Shown here piece after piece: positions 53,213 through 62,757 of a stretch of DNA of 64,000 nucleotides (the first letter of the stretch is position 1; the number at the start of each line of letters is the position of its first letter). Source of the stretch: Cylindrotheca closterium. Lineage: Eukaryota > Bacillariophyta > Bacillariophyceae > Bacillariales > Bacillariaceae. The notes under the pieces are model-generated. The model saw nothing but the letters and a program-made list of their open reading frames with translations. It searched no databases and was not told where the DNA came from. The stretch is from the NCBI GenBank assembly GCA_933822405.4, contig CAKOGP040002202.1:718437-782436 (forward strand), given 5' to 3'. Position numbers and translations under genes: made by a program.

Positions 53213-54613
53213 GGCAAAAAATCGGTGCTATGATTTTGTGTCATGCGTGTGTGAACGGTTCTCGGATTTCCCAATTTTGCATGACTGTGTAGCTTCTCGT
53301 AGCAATCCTACGCACTTCATCCCTCCCGCCAGATCCCTCCAACGACCTTGCACGTAAAACTATTTGGCGGAGCGACCGAAGGTCGCGAGGCCAATGATGA
53401 TCACATGCCCCAAAGTAACCCGGATATACAAGATGATGGATGACACTACAAAATCGTTAACCAAATCATTCACGACCATACAGTAGCTACTTGTTTTCAC
53501 AAGCTTCCTCATAGCGAACGACAAATGAAACTGAGGACGGGAGACAAAGAATAGATTGATGATGACAGCTGCCGGAGGCAGTTGGCAATTTTGATGTGTT
53601 TTTCTTGTAATCCAACGAGGTGAAACCACAGTGCTGGCGAGCCTTGTTACCCAAAACCGAGCCATCAAATGAAGAAGAAGACAAGATATGAACTGAAGCA
53701 GAGGAAGAAACATACGTTTCGCCAACAATCTACCGCTGTGGGGGCTGAAACGAACAAGGTGGATACTACTGGAGTCGGTGTTGCGCGCAAGGGGAATAAT
53801 ATTGTCTTGCTATCTCCTTGCTCATTGGCTTCGAAGATCGGCATGAGCGCTGCCGTCCACTGTGCAGACTAAAAGAAATGAGAATATCTGAGATTTCCAG
53901 ACGACGAAGCGGATGGAGGCAAACTCTTGCCAGCAAATGGAATGCGGTTGTTTTGTGAATCTTCTATTTGGCTTGCAAATCAGCATGGGCACTGCCTGTC
54001 ATCAACTGAGCAGAGTGAAAGAAATCAGAACTGGGGAGCTTTCAGGCGAATTATGTGAGATACCAAGAATGCACAACATATGAAGGAACTTGCGACTGTA
54101 GCTGATGCAATACAAGGTTTCAGTGGTAGCAGCAGCAATTGCTTGGCGACAATTCTCCAATGATTGATACCTACAAGCCAGCATGCTTCCTCAAAATGGC
54201 GCTCAAAGATGATACATGGAAGAGTACTGTGGAATGTGACAACCCGCCTGGCAAATCAAATATGACGAAAACCTACAGATCATGGCTGAATGATTGGTGT
54301 GCATTGTTGCTTGTTGCCCCGTCACCAGGAATAAGAATGACCAGGTTTCCAGTTGTATCTAGGCAACAACCTCCTCCCATGACATCCACAACAAGGTAAA
54401 TACAATATATTAACATTCGACTACAAAATTCGATCTAATTCTAAGCCAGTGTAGAGTTGAATTGTCATTGTGGTGAGGTTTGGCTATTTGAATATCGTCG
54501 TCTGCACTTCGATCGTCCAATTCATGTTTAGCGTGAAAGTACTTTGATAGGTCCAAATCCACGCTAAACATTCACGCTAAACAAGGTCACAGCACCGCAC
54601 CGCACCGTTATCC
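53213..54613. mobile_element. ~1.4 kb segment inside the 3' LTR, unidentified
   Basis: This sequence separates two pieces of the 3' LTR that are only 12 bp apart in the 5' LTR. Its left end starts GGCAAAAAATCGGTGC and its right end is GCACCGCACCGCACCGTTATCC, so the ends are weakly inverted (CGGTGC/GCACCG) and the right end has a 6 bp tandem repeat. ATCCC occurs at both junctions. Internal sequence has no long reading frame and no transposase motif. It looks like a non-autonomous DNA transposon, but an internal deletion of the other LTR would give the same picture. Confidence 0.5.
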
Positions 54614-54659
54614 CACGAACCATTGCATGCGTGTGCAATAGCACGGTAGCCTTCATTTG
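54614..54659 (-). repeat. 3' LTR, proximal part (46 bp)
   Basis: Identical to 60991-61036 (CACGAACCATTGCATGCG...). On the minus strand it is directly preceded by the purine tract GAGGGGACC. Confidence 0.9.
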
Positions 54660-54755
54660 GTCCCCTCGAATTGGGTTCCAACGTTGGGATCCAGTTCGAT
54701 AATTTGTCTAGTACGTCCATTCCCCAAATAGTCGCCCTCTCCTTTCTAGTGTCAA

Positions 54756-55844
54756 TCATTTCGTGAAGGCATCAGCAAGGTTCAACATTCCTGCAATCCA
54801 CGATACGTCGACAACTCCTGCAGCCACGTTCCACCTGGTGTAATGATAAGCAATCGAATTATGCTTCTTGTTCAAAGTGGATTCGACCATTGTTGAATTT
54901 GTCACCACTCTCTCGTTGTCGCAGAATACGTGCGATGGTCCTTCTTCCAAAGGTATTCCGAACATCCTCAATTTGAATCTCAAATGCGTGATCGCTTTGA
55001 TGCATGACTTCAAAGCAATGAATTCGGAACCAAAAGTACTCGCTTCTACCGTATTCTGTCGCTTGCTGTGCCATAAGATAGGTGCCCGATTGAGGAAAAT
55101 TATGTACCCTGTATGTGATTTCCGCGTTTTCTTATTGGCGCCATGTGAAGCATCTACCCATGCAGTACTTCCTACACTTTGTCCCCTTGGTTTGGGTGTG
55201 TTGTGTGGCATCTCTTCCGTCGCATCTCGGTAGTATGCCTTGAAATCTTCCCTGGAGGATCTCAACTTGGAATAGTCTACGTTTGGCGTCCTCCAGTCGT
55301 AATAAAGGGTCAATTTTGGGAAGGTGTCCAAGAAAGCAAATATCCTCAATGCTTGTTCCATGTGTCCTTCCCTTGGAGCTGCTTGATACTGGCTCAGGAG
55401 TGATACTTCCAGTAAGATATCGACTCGTCCAATCTCTGTCGCCCATCGTAATATTCCAATCAACTCTTGGAAGTAGGTATGGTCTTCTCGTCCTAATTTG
55501 CTTGATCCATCCATCTCCGGTTCATATGCACTAGTCATCGGCGTTGGCGCATTCTTGGGCATTTTCCACTTTGGGTTGTCCTTTAATGTTTCCTTGACGT
55601 TTTTGACTGCTGCCACGACGTAGTCATAACTTGACATCGTCCACATGTCGTGTCCATCCAAAGTCTTCTTTCGTAACCTAGCTCCCAAGTAGCTTTCTGG
55701 AGGTTCAATCTTCCCTTTCTTGAACTTGAATACCCTTCCAATTCCTTCCATCACTTCTTTGGCTTTCATCGACATACAAAGGATGTCGTCGACGTAGCAA
55801 AGGATGTATTCGTAGTATTCCTCGCCGTCAGGTTTCACTGCCGC
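54756..55844 (-). CDS. Copia RT C-terminal part and RNase H (after internal stop)
   Basis: This frame continues the polyprotein directly after the TGA at 55847-55845. It holds the RT catalytic core YILCYVDDIL and palm/thumb sequence. RNase H follows: GSTAWVDASHGANKK (catalytic Asp), ASTFGSEFIALKS (Glu) and HVFCDNERVV (Asp). It ends GMLNLADAFTK, the expected polyprotein terminus. No start codon of its own is convincing, so it is not expected to be translated from this copy. Confidence 0.9.
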   Translation of the reverse strand, partial: AAVKPDGEEYYEYILCYVDDILCMSMKAKEVMEGIGRVFKFKKGKIEPPESYLGARLRKKTLDGHDMWTMSSYDYVVAAVKNVKETLKDNPKWKMPKNAPTPMTSAYEPEMDGSSKLGREDHTYFQELIGILRWATEIGRVDILLEVSLLSQYQAAPREGHMEQALRIFAFLDTFPKLTLYYDWRTPNVDYSKLRSSREDFKAYYRDATEEMPHNTPKPRGQSVGSTAWVDASHGANKKTRKSHTGYIIFLNRAPILWHSKRQNTVEASTFGSEFIALKSCIKAITHLRFKLRMFGIPLEEGPSHVFCDNERVVTNSTMVESTLNKKHNSIAYHYTRWNVAAGVVDVSWIAGMLNLADAFTK

Positions 55845-58835
55845 TCACATCCAAACGTCTGGGCCGGCAGTTGATGAGCTGAAGCCCAAATCCTCCAAAG
55901 TCTCCGCCAGGTGTGATCTGAATGCTGCGGATGAACTTTTTAAGCCATATAATGCTCGTCTTACGATAAATACTTTGCCTTCTTCTTCACCAAACTCGGG
56001 TCCTGCTACCAGGTAGCACTTTTCGATCGCTGGTGCAGTGAGGAATGCGTTTTGAATATCCGCGCATTGCAAGTTTAATCCGTTTAGCGCTGCTATCATT
56101 AGTAGTATCCGAACTGAATCGCGGGACACTACCGTACTGTAGGTCAATGCTGCGGGTGCTTCAGTCTTGTGTCTATCAGCGCAGTACCTTGCTTTCCTTC
56201 GGAAGTTTTCCCCTAGTTTCACGTCAAATACTAGGTGTCCCGTGATCTTTTTGTATCCCATCAGCTTCTCTACGTCTCCATCGAATTCTTCAAAAGCGAC
56301 TCGATTGTTTTTCATCTCCATTTGAATTGAGTCTTGCCATAGCGTGTCCCCATTTGCTTTGTCGATTTCGATGGCCTCTTTGATCGATTTTGGGATACGT
56401 ATTCCGTACTTGTGCGTACGTTCCCAGTACTTCAATTTTACTTTGCCAAGGAATAGCTTTCGCTTTTGAACAAGGTGTGGGATCCACCATGCAAAAGCAG
56501 GTTCGTCTTGGATGCCCTTGCTTATCGCGTAATCGGCCACTTCAATCGGGAAAGACTCCTTCATATCTTTCAAAGGTATCCAATTTGAGGAACCATCTTT
56601 CCAAGTAACGTAGAAGTCCCATCCTGCTGTCGTGTGTCGTCTTCGTTGCGTTCCACTTGCGAGGGGATAGAAAGCATCTTTCATCTTTACTGCCTTCTCA
56701 TCAGAGCAATGTTCCGTGATCTCCTCCATTGGTAAGTGTCTGTGTCCATGTTCGTCCACTTGTGCTAATAAGTTCTCTGCTAGCAAGTTCGCAGCGAGCA
56801 CTTCGGTGCTTCCATCTTCGTATTCGACTTCGTACTGTCTCGTGTCGAGTAACTGGTTGTTGTTTGCTACACCAATTGGGTTTCCTTCTGCATCAATGAT
56901 TCTCCTGCGTACAACTGCACGTTGCAACTCCCCTTCTTGTCCCCGTCTTAGGCCAATCTCCATGTTGACGCAGTTCTGTGCGTCGATGTTGTCAGTCTCT
57001 GTGGTCCCCTGGAGCGTGCCATCGTCAACATCTTCGGCCTTGATCAACTCGTTGAAGTTGCATTTGAATTCTTTGTCTTCCAATCCGAGGTCGAACATCA
57101 ATTGTGGCGGTATCTCATCTTTCCCCCAACTGATGTCTCCTGTCCTTGCATCAAGGATTTTGGATACATCGGTTGTCCATTGCGCCATTTGTTCTTTGAC
57201 CACGTCGGTCTGTTTCTCTGTTTCTGAGATGTTCTGGACAGTGTCAGTCGAGATTGGGCGGCCACTCCTCGGTAATATCCAATACGTCATCATTGGACCC
57301 GTCCTGTGTGACACTCCCAACCATCGTCCTATTTCGTTTGGGCCCAAGGCGCCGTCTGTGCGGTAGTATACCCATCCATAAATCGTAAAGTCCATGTATT
57401 CTGTAATGTCCGGCGTGATGCCAGTGATCACTTCAAGCGGTACTCGTCCGTCAGAATATCTTGAGTAGTTAGCGGTGATGTTCATGGTATCAACCACATA
57501 ATCGAGCACAAAGTCCCATAGCCGTTCTGGTATCGCATGCTTGACTATCAATCTGTAGAATCGTCGCTTGAGCTCTCTGATTCCCCCTTCGGCTGGGTTT
57601 TCTTCCGGTCGGTATGGTCTGGAGATGTGGTAGTTAATCGCGGCTCTGTTGATCGTTTCCATAAAGCTCGTGTTGCGTCCCACTTGTACTGCTGCTCCGT
57701 CCATCGTGAGGTGCTCTGGTATACCGTAGTCAGCTATGAATTTCTTGAGGGTCGGCCCAACTTGCTTGTCGTCCACTTTTGAGAGATGATGGCAACTGTA
57801 GAAACCGCTCTTGTGGAAATAGATCTGGCTTGCGATGTTGCCTCGTATCGACTTGTGGTTGAAATAGGCTGTGTCGGTTGAGAACTTGCCTTTCAGTCTT
57901 GGTCTTAGGAACATGCGGTCTGCTCGGTACCTCCTTGCCAGTGGTAGTATGGCGGATCGTGTTCCCCTTTGTAGTGTTGATCTCAAGGTGGCGCGTGCTC
58001 TGTGTAAACCGATTCCTAGTCGTTCAGATAGGTTTTCTGCCGTTGCTTTGGTGTGTCGTTCCGTGGATACAATGGACGGCCTCACAGGTACGTCGGCAAA
58101 TCGTGCATCATCGTCCATTCGTCCAACTTGTTGGAAGAATCTCTCCCCATTGACTATTGTCTGCTGTACCGTGCGCCACTCGTTCATTCCTTGCATGATT
58201 GGATCCAATTGTCTCAATTCAGCTTCGTTGGATCTTGGGTCATCTATTGGTGGGTCTTTGTGGGCTATTGAGATTTTCCCAAGTTGTACAGTCCCTGGGT
58301 TCCAAGGCACTTTGCTCGTCATATCAATGTGGGGGCAATTTGCGAGTTCTTGATCAGTTGGGGCCCTTGAATCAAATAGTAACTTTGTCCCCTTTGCCTT
58401 GAGTGCAACAAATATTGGCTTGGTTTCGATGCCAATATTCCTCATCTCATCAAACGGATTATCCCATAGGGGAATTCCGAACTTGCGGACTTGGTTTGGG
58501 TTGATCAATGAATGATCTAACCGGTTCCCATAGTAAAGCGCTTCGTTAAATATCAATATGAACGTGTTGCCGCTCTGTGGGCAGTCATAAGCGGTCGCCC
58601 CAGATACAATTGGTACATTGGTTGGTGGTAGAGCTGGGTCGTACGCGTACACATCCGCCGATCTTGGTGTGTAGCTCATGATAACAAAGTTCTTGCCAAG
58701 GCAACAAGTGTCGGCGTTAGTATCCATTTCATTGCTCGCCGTCGTTCCTGGTGTTGGTTGTTGCACTGGTCGCTGGGATGCGGCTGTGTTGGATGAGATC
58801 ACCCTTACGATTCGTCTGATCTCACTTATCGCGTT
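55845..58835 (-). CDS. Copia pol: protease, integrase and RT N-terminal part
   Basis: Same frame as gag and following its TGA. Protease-type motif DTNADTCCLGKNF (copia D-T/S-x-A-D-T-C variant). Integrase core has EHLTMDGAAV (catalytic Asp) and RPEENPAEGGIRELKRRF (catalytic Glu), then IYGWVYYRTD. RT starts about RYCADRHKTEAPAALTYSTV, with QCADIQNAFLTAP (catalytic Asp) and RALYGLKSS. It stops at TGA 55847-55845 in the middle of RT, before the YVDD motif, so no active reverse transcriptase can be made without readthrough. No ATG is found near the beginning of the frame. Confidence 0.9.
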   Translation of the reverse strand, partial: NAISEIRRIVRVISSNTAASQRPVQQPTPGTTASNEMDTNADTCCLGKNFVIMSYTPRSADVYAYDPALPPTNVPIVSGATAYDCPQSGNTFILIFNEALYYGNRLDHSLINPNQVRKFGIPLWDNPFDEMRNIGIETKPIFVALKAKGTKLLFDSRAPTDQELANCPHIDMTSKVPWNPGTVQLGKISIAHKDPPIDDPRSNEAELRQLDPIMQGMNEWRTVQQTIVNGERFFQQVGRMDDDARFADVPVRPSIVSTERHTKATAENLSERLGIGLHRARATLRSTLQRGTRSAILPLARRYRADRMFLRPRLKGKFSTDTAYFNHKSIRGNIASQIYFHKSGFYSCHHLSKVDDKQVGPTLKKFIADYGIPEHLTMDGAAVQVGRNTSFMETINRAAINYHISRPYRPEENPAEGGIRELKRRFYRLIVKHAIPERLWDFVLDYVVDTMNITANYSRYSDGRVPLEVITGITPDITEYMDFTIYGWVYYRTDGALGPNEIGRWLGVSHRTGPMMTYWILPRSGRPISTDTVQNISETEKQTDVVKEQMAQWTTDVSKILDARTGDISWGKDEIPPQLMFDLGLEDKEFKCNFNELIKAEDVDDGTLQGTTETDNIDAQNCVNMEIGLRRGQEGELQRAVVRRRIIDAEGNPIGVANNNQLLDTRQYEVEYEDGSTEVLAANLLAENLLAQVDEHGHRHLPMEEITEHCSDEKAVKMKDAFYPLASGTQRRRHTTAGWDFYVTWKDGSSNWIPLKDMKESFPIEVADYAISKGIQDEPAFAWWIPHLVQKRKLFLGKVKLKYWERTHKYGIRIPKSIKEAIEIDKANGDTLWQDSIQMEMKNNRVAFEEFDGDVEKLMGYKKITGHLVFDVKLGENFRRKARYCADRHKTEAPAALTYSTVVSRDSVRILLMIAALNGLNLQCADIQNAFLTAPAIEKCYLVAGPEFGEEEGKVFIVRRALYGLKSSSAAFRSHLAETLEDLGFSSSTAGPDVWM

Positions 58836-60401
58836 TCAGGTTCTACCGCTTGCCTGTTGGTTGTTTGCCTGTTGGTCGCGTCCGCCCATTGCTGTAGTTC
58901 CAGTCGTTCCCATAGTCACTTGTGATATCTGCGTGGCTGCTTTGGCTGGAATTGTAGCAGGCACGTTGTTGGATCTAATTGATGCTACTTCGGCTCGCAA
59001 TTCCGCCAGCTGCGTTTCCACTTGTTGCGTTTGTGCAGCTTGTCCCGTTGCCCTTCTTGCTGGCAATCCTTGACTTTCTCTGTATGCGGCTCTTTCCTTT
59101 GCCATACGCTCGCGTTGCTTGTTGGTAAACACTTGTAGGTGTGTCCGAGAGAAACGGTAGCTAGGATGGTACCAGATCTTCTCTCCATTACTCAGAGTAA
59201 TTTCTTCTTCGTCGCGACGTTTGTTGCCTCCTCCATCGTTTCGGCTTCTGCTTCTGTCGCGATCGTTGTCAGCCCTAGTTTCGCCCAAGTATCGTCCCCT
59301 ATCGGTTGCATTGCTGGTTCCTTGGGGAAACTTTTCTCTCACTGCAGTTCGGTAGATTCGTAATGCTGTCGTGAAAGTCATCAACATCGGTCTTTTGCCA
59401 ATTTCCGTATCGATTGCCGTCTTGTTCAGTTGTAGGAATGGTGCTGTAACCTTGTTTTGTAGGCTACGCAGTTTCATTGCGTCTGAATGGACTTCTCTCC
59501 CCTCATGTTTGTCGCATGTTGCATACACTTTCTTTAAGATTCGTTCAAACATGGACCAGTTCATTTTTGGTTTTTCGCCAACGTAACACAGTTCTTTGAT
59601 GGTGTGTTCGGCTTCGACAATGTCGCTGGCTAGGATTCCTTCGCCTTCGTAGTGGGTACGTAGTGCGTTGAATGCTTCTCTTCCATTGCCTGCAATGTTG
59701 ATGGCTTGGAGAGTCGCTTCAGCTTCGGTATTCCCCACGATAAACTTGCTGAGAAGGACTAGGACTTTGGCGTTATCCATGACGTATGCTTCGCCAACGT
59801 GTGGTGCCATGTTGATGTAGATTTCCAAGAAATCTTCGTGCAGGGTGAGCATTCCTGTATCGTTCATTCTCACAATGTAGCTTAGTGGCACACCGTCTCT
59901 TCCTGGTATGGTGCGAAGGTAATTTTCGAACGTTGGGCACCAATCTTCCCATTGGACATCGTTGGTGAAATCTTGTGGTAGTGCTTGTTGCGACATCAAC
60001 TTGGAGCCATACACGTATTGTTCGTGTGTTTCTATGCGTCTGAGCAGTTTGGCTGCATCAACGACGGGGAATGGCGTTGTGGTAGGGTCTCGTCCCATGC
60101 AAATCTCGTCTCTGCACCATTGGATGAATGCGCGGATGTTCTTTTTGATAGCTGGCATTAAGCGTATCTGTCCTTGCGCAATCGTCAATCCTGCGAGGGT
60201 CTTGAACTCTTCGTTTAGTTCGTCAATGGTGCTGTCCATCGTTGTGGTGAAATCGTCCGAGAATATTTCGTAAGCAATTCTCTCGGCTTGTGTGCGTCCT
60301 TGGAAAAGGGTGACATTGTCAATGCCACAGATGACCATGTCGTCGTGTACAGTGAAGAAAGGAGGAACAGCGGCCATGTTGCCTGTATCAATGTCATACA
60401 T
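58836..60401 (-). CDS. Copia gag-like protein
   Basis: 521 residues from ATG 60401. Central region resembles retrotransposon gag (UBN2-type): NDVQWEDWCPTFENYLRTIP, EATLQAINIAGNGREAFNAL and IVEAEHTIKELCY. The C-terminal third is Arg/Asp- and Gln-rich (DRDRSRSRNDGGGNKRRDEE) and presumably binds RNA. No CCHC zinc knuckle is seen, as in several diatom copia elements. The TGA stop is followed in the same frame by pol. Confidence 0.88.
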   Translation of the reverse strand: MYDIDTGNMAAVPPFFTVHDDMVICGIDNVTLFQGRTQAERIAYEIFSDDFTTTMDSTIDELNEEFKTLAGLTIAQGQIRLMPAIKKNIRAFIQWCRDEICMGRDPTTTPFPVVDAAKLLRRIETHEQYVYGSKLMSQQALPQDFTNDVQWEDWCPTFENYLRTIPGRDGVPLSYIVRMNDTGMLTLHEDFLEIYINMAPHVGEAYVMDNAKVLVLLSKFIVGNTEAEATLQAINIAGNGREAFNALRTHYEGEGILASDIVEAEHTIKELCYVGEKPKMNWSMFERILKKVYATCDKHEGREVHSDAMKLRSLQNKVTAPFLQLNKTAIDTEIGKRPMLMTFTTALRIYRTAVREKFPQGTSNATDRGRYLGETRADNDRDRSRSRNDGGGNKRRDEEEITLSNGEKIWYHPSYRFSRTHLQVFTNKQRERMAKERAAYRESQGLPARRATGQAAQTQQVETQLAELRAEVASIRSNNVPATIPAKAATQISQVTMGTTGTTAMGGRDQQANNQQASGRT

Positions 60402-60428
60402 CAAGTTGTTAGTTCACATTTCTTTTCA

Positions 60429-60606
60429 TTTGTAACAGTTTTTGTTGGTGTTGTTCAGCACGATTCGTAACAGTTTTCGTTGGTGTTGTTCAGCACGATT
60501 CGTGGCAGTTTTCATTGGTGTTGCTCAGCACCATTCGTGGCAGTTTTCGTTGGTGTTGCTCAGCACCATCATTCGTGACAGTTTTCGTTGGTGTTGCTCA
60601 GCACCG
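60429..60606 (+). repeat. Tandem repeat, 35 bp unit, 5 copies, in the copia leader
   Basis: Units of the form TTCGTGGCAGTTTTCGTTGG(+15) repeated five times (one unit 38 bp). It lies just upstream of gag on the element's sense (minus) strand. Confidence 0.95.
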
Positions 60607-60690
60607 TTCATCATAATGTTCATAACATTTGATGTCATTTCGTATTTGTGATCATGTTCATTATTACGTTCATAATGTTTGATGGCATTG

Positions 60691-60768
60691 CATTTCGATA
60701 CATTTCGATACATTTCGATACATTTCAATACATTTCAATACATTTCAATACATTTCAATACATTTCAA
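60691..60768 (+). repeat. Tandem repeat, 10 bp unit, ~8 copies, in the copia leader
   Basis: CATTTCGATA three times, then CATTTCAATA four times and a partial copy. It lies between the 35 bp repeats and the 5' LTR. Confidence 0.97.
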
Positions 60769-60815
60769 ACGTATTCATTTTCGTTTCGTTTGTCGGATAA
60801 CTTTTGGCAGTTATT

Positions 60816-60833
60816 GCTGGGTCTGATAAACCA
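60816..60833 (-). other. Probable primer-binding site
   Basis: On the minus strand, directly after the 5' LTR end, the sequence reads TGGTTTATCAGACCC. It is close to the TGGTATCAGAGC-type tRNA-iMet primer site common in copia elements. Confidence 0.5.
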
Positions 60834-61036
60834 TATAAATGTAATCGTTATGTTATTACGAGGGTGTTGACTTACGAAGTAGTAGATGTCAAAGATAGTA
60901 ATGTAGATCGAATCGTATTCTTAAAAAGAGTGTTGTTATCGTCGTTTCATCGACAGGCTTCCGCGAAGGCCGATCCCGTTCACTTACGGACACGAACCAT
61001 TGCATGCGTGTGCAATAGCACGGTAGCCTTCATTTG
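60832..61036 (-). repeat. 5' LTR (205 bp)
   Basis: Outer piece 61036-60991 and inner piece 60978-60832 both occur in the 3' LTR; the 12 bp between them are unique to this copy. The ends do not show a standard TG...CA. Confidence 0.8.
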
Positions 61037-61196
61037 TGAAAGTTCCCTAAAAGTACCCGGGAAATTCTTACGGGTCATATTATAACGTTCGTCTTGTCCG
61101 CGCGAAAACACGAAAGTTCGATAGTCGGAGAATCTCGAAATACACGTTTTTGCCACACGGTCCAGAAGTACCTATACGACACATTACAGCACCTTT

Positions 61197-62088
61197 ATGA
61201 TGGCCCGTTTCTTCAATCTGTTCTTTCTGTTTTCCATTTTCTCGCAGGGATACGGGACACCAACTCCACAAACAAGCTGTCCAGGCAAAAATGTCTTTGG
61301 GGTAAGCTTAAAGACTTTGAATACAGTGTCGAGCGATCTTCGCGGTGGAGAGATCTTGACCCCTTCTGACTCGGAAATCGATTCTGTATTAAGCGATGCG
61401 GCCCTGCAAGCAAAGCTTACTGTCATTGATTTTACGGCAACGTGGTGTGGCCCATGCAGGTAGGAATTCATTGTTGTCTCTACAATCCAGTCGTTCCCTT
61501 TCTAACAGAATGTCTAAAGAGCCATCGCTCCAATGTTTGAAGCTTTGAGTAAAGAGATCGACGATGTAGTATTTGTGAAGGTGCGTGTTTTTCAGATTTC
61601 GGCTGAACAAGGGATCCATATGAATGACGAAAATAACTTAGCCTATCTAACACCGGAAATAGTGCGACGTGGATGAAGCTCCGGGAATTGCCCAAAGGTT
61701 CTCTGTCAGGTATGTGTATTAAGGCTCTGAGGGCTCTGAACCTTGGTTCAAAAGGTTTGCCTTTGTATTGTATCCTGTCCATTGTTTGTTCATCATTCGC
61801 TTGCCTTTCTTGTATTCTCACATTGTGTCAATAGTGCAATGCCGTAAGAAGAACTATTCGTACCTTTGCTTTTGTCATCGCTTGGTTGTGGTGAACTAAC
61901 TCTGCTGTTGGGGAATGAACAGGACTTTTGTTTTTGTCAAGGCTGGTGCAGTAGTGGATAGGTGAGTCATACCCGTAACTGCTGCTACTTTATTGCTACT
62001 TTATTGTGGTTTCTGACTTCCGCTGGATATTAGATTGCAAGGCGCTAATCCTCAAAGACTTCGTGAGTTGATTGAAGAGCACATGTAA
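61197..62088 (+). CDS. Secretory-pathway thioredoxin, six exons with a 9-nt microexon
   Basis: Exons 61197-61459, 61520-61580, 61663-61709, 61835-61843, 61923-61961 and 62034-62088; all introns GT-AG; 157 residues. A signal peptide (FFNLFFLFSIFSQGYG) directs it to the ER or, if part of a bipartite signal, elsewhere in the endomembrane system; no phenylalanine after the cleavage site argues against a plastid ASAFAP signal. The thioredoxin fold has VIDFTATWCGPCR (active site, the Arg codon split by intron 1), IAPMFEALS, VDEAPGIAQRFSV, the cis-Pro loop SAMPTFVFVKAG and ANPQRLRELIEEHM. The fourth exon is only TGCAATGCC and carries the Ala-Met-Pro of that loop. The second ATG at 61200 is equally possible as a start. 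Confidence 0.88.
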
Positions 62089-62757
62089 AAATAGCTTTAG
62101 GAAGGGCTCGTTACTTAAAAAAGAATGCAACCAGACCAGCTGTTTAAATCAATATATGTAGTGAATAGAGTCGTCATGAAATCCTGTGTGATAAGACAGT
62201 GATGCTGTGAGGGAGACAAACAGATCCACTTGGAGACAGCGATGGTCACTTGGAAGATGCTACGGAAGGCGGAGGTGGAGAAACACAAGCAATACCAGTA
62301 CGGAAGTCAACTCATCGGTTACTGTTAGAATTTGTTAGTGTATGTCATTGAAAGAAGGATCCCGGTAGGGCACAAACGCCATTCGTTGCGCATCCTTCAT
62401 TCGAATCTCACCTCGTTTCGTTGTGCCGGAATCCGTTTCTGTTCTGGGTCTATAGGGCGCCAACACTCAAAGGCTTTGTGAAATGGTCGAAGAGTACATG
62501 TAAATAGATAGAGCACGATAGCTATCGAGGAGGAATTTTGAGCGGTCACATATACTGTAAAGCGTCTTTTACATGATCATGGACAGATAGCAATTTTACT
62601 ACTATTAAAAGCTACCGGTAGGCCTAGGACCATGGCTGATAAATCTTCTATTTCGAGTCAAAATGTCAACTCCATGTGGTTGTAAATTGTTATTCGGCAA
62701 CCAGTACGACTTTTGGGAGCCAATAGATCTATTTTATTCAATGTTTGTTCGCGATCT
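62089..62757. other. 3' flank with thioredoxin exon remnant
   Basis: No gene apart from the remnant at 62456-62503. Confidence 0.45.
62456..62503 (+). pseudogene. Orphan copy of the last thioredoxin exon
   Basis: After an acceptor-like TATAG, the sequence reads GANTQRLCEMVEEYM and a stop, clearly similar to the real last exon (GANPQRLRELIEEHM). No further exons are found nearby. It looks like the remains of a tandem duplicate or an unused alternative last exon. Confidence 0.6.

Larger units (their letters stand above)
53066..61036 (-). mobile_element. Ty1/copia LTR retrotransposon, nearly complete, disabled
   Basis: The element reads on the minus strand: 5' LTR (61036-60832), primer-binding region, leader with tandem repeats, gag, protease, integrase, reverse transcriptase, RNase H, purine tract (GAGGGGACC just before the 3' LTR), 3' LTR (54659-53066, carrying a foreign ~1.4 kb segment). 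Domain order integrase-before-RT identifies copia. The polyprotein resembles the CoDi group of diatom elements. Two in-frame TGA codons interrupt gag/pol (58836-58838) and RT (55845-55847). No clear target-site duplication is seen at the outer ends (CAAAA versus TGAAA), so ends may have been altered since insertion. Confidence 0.9.

Noticed and set aside
62341..62430. tRNA-like TTCGAATC element
   Set aside because: No cloverleaf could be folded around it (acceptor and anticodon stems fail).
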